A stretch of DNA of 40,640 nucleotides, from contig CAKPEJ010000010.1 of NCBI GenBank assembly GCA_934149325.1, forward strand, positions 1 to 40,640. Direction: 5' to 3'. This document shows, one piece after another, positions 40,564-40,640 of this stretch. The stretch is from an uncultured Bacilli bacterium (GTDB taxonomy: Bacteria > Bacillota_I > Bacilli_A > RF39 > UBA660). The notes under the pieces are model-generated. The model searched no databases and had not been told where the DNA came from. It saw nothing but the letters and a program-made list of their open reading frames with translations. The stretch's first letter is position 1, and every line of letters starts with the position of its first letter. Position numbers and translations under genes: made by a program.

Positions 40564-40640
40564 TTAGCGACGTCCTATTTTTGCATTTCTACTATCTTCG
40601 GCTCTGAAGTGCTTGACTTCTGTGTTCGGGATGGGAACAG
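40564..40640 (-). rRNA. rrf: 5S ribosomal RNA, 3' part
   Basis: The minus strand contains the highly conserved 5S core: TCCCATCCCGAACACAGAAG, then TCAAGC and the GCCGAAGATAGT stretch. It ends GGACGTCGCT before a T-rich tail. The 5' end lies outside the window, so only about 77 bases are seen and the exact 3' end is approximate. The rest of an rRNA operon is expected to lie to the right. A terminator hairpin lies about 25 bases downstream. Confidence 0.95.

Noticed and set aside
1..40640. CRISPR arrays, tRNA genes, complete insertion sequences
   Set aside because: No regularly spaced repeats, no tRNA-like cloverleaf with a TTCGA-type arm, and no intact transposase were seen on either strand.

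Overview
The window is AT-rich, gene-dense bacterial DNA, and almost every gene lies on the minus strand. PolC, the rimM-trmD-rplS-lepB and rbgA-rnhB-topA neighbourhoods, a LexA/DinR-type SOS box, a YolD protein and Shine-Dalgarno sites of the GGAGG type point to a low-GC Gram-positive. The very low GC, small cell-surface gene set and dockerin lipoprotein suggest an uncultured gut Bacilli/Mollicutes-like lineage (inference). Tryptophan is encoded by TGG in the intact genes, and TGA acts as a stop (rnhB), so the code is standard.

Region 1 (1-5600): partial aminopeptidase C, a small membrane ORF with an in-frame stop, then topA, rnhB, rbgA and maf. Region 2 (5600-18850) is accessory and partly decayed. 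It holds a frameshifted dinD, a 28-codon ORF with its own promoter, pepT, a C-terminally truncated rhuM, remains of a large serine recombinase, a small unknown gene, a second rhuM remnant, a kinase-like protein, an acetyltransferase, an HExxH protein and a radical SAM protein. It ends in a LexA-box-controlled run of six genes: Y-family polymerase, YolD, UDG-like, Nudix-like/DUF1653, HD and an unknown. A LiaF-like membrane protein closes the region. This block sits exactly between lepB and maf-rbgA-rnhB-topA, genes that are usually close together in Firmicutes.

Region 3 (18900-28710) is core information processing: lepB, rplS with a likely L19 leader, trpS, trmD (with an unusual long C-terminal extension), rimM, a TrmH-family methyltransferase, a YgjP-type metallopeptidase and polC. 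Region 4 (28790-34600): a dockerin-bearing lipoprotein, ligA, galU and pcrA. Region 5 (34650-37840): a zinc-finger protein and a three-gene SsuABC/ThiXYZ-type ABC importer. Region 6 (37900-40640): the t6A tRNA-modification cluster tsaE-tsaB-rimI-tsaD, then the 3' end of a 5S rRNA gene and a strong rRNA-operon terminator.

Many promoters carry an extended -10 element (TGnTATAAT or TGGTAAAAT) with little or no -35. I found no CRISPR array, tRNA gene or complete insertion sequence.
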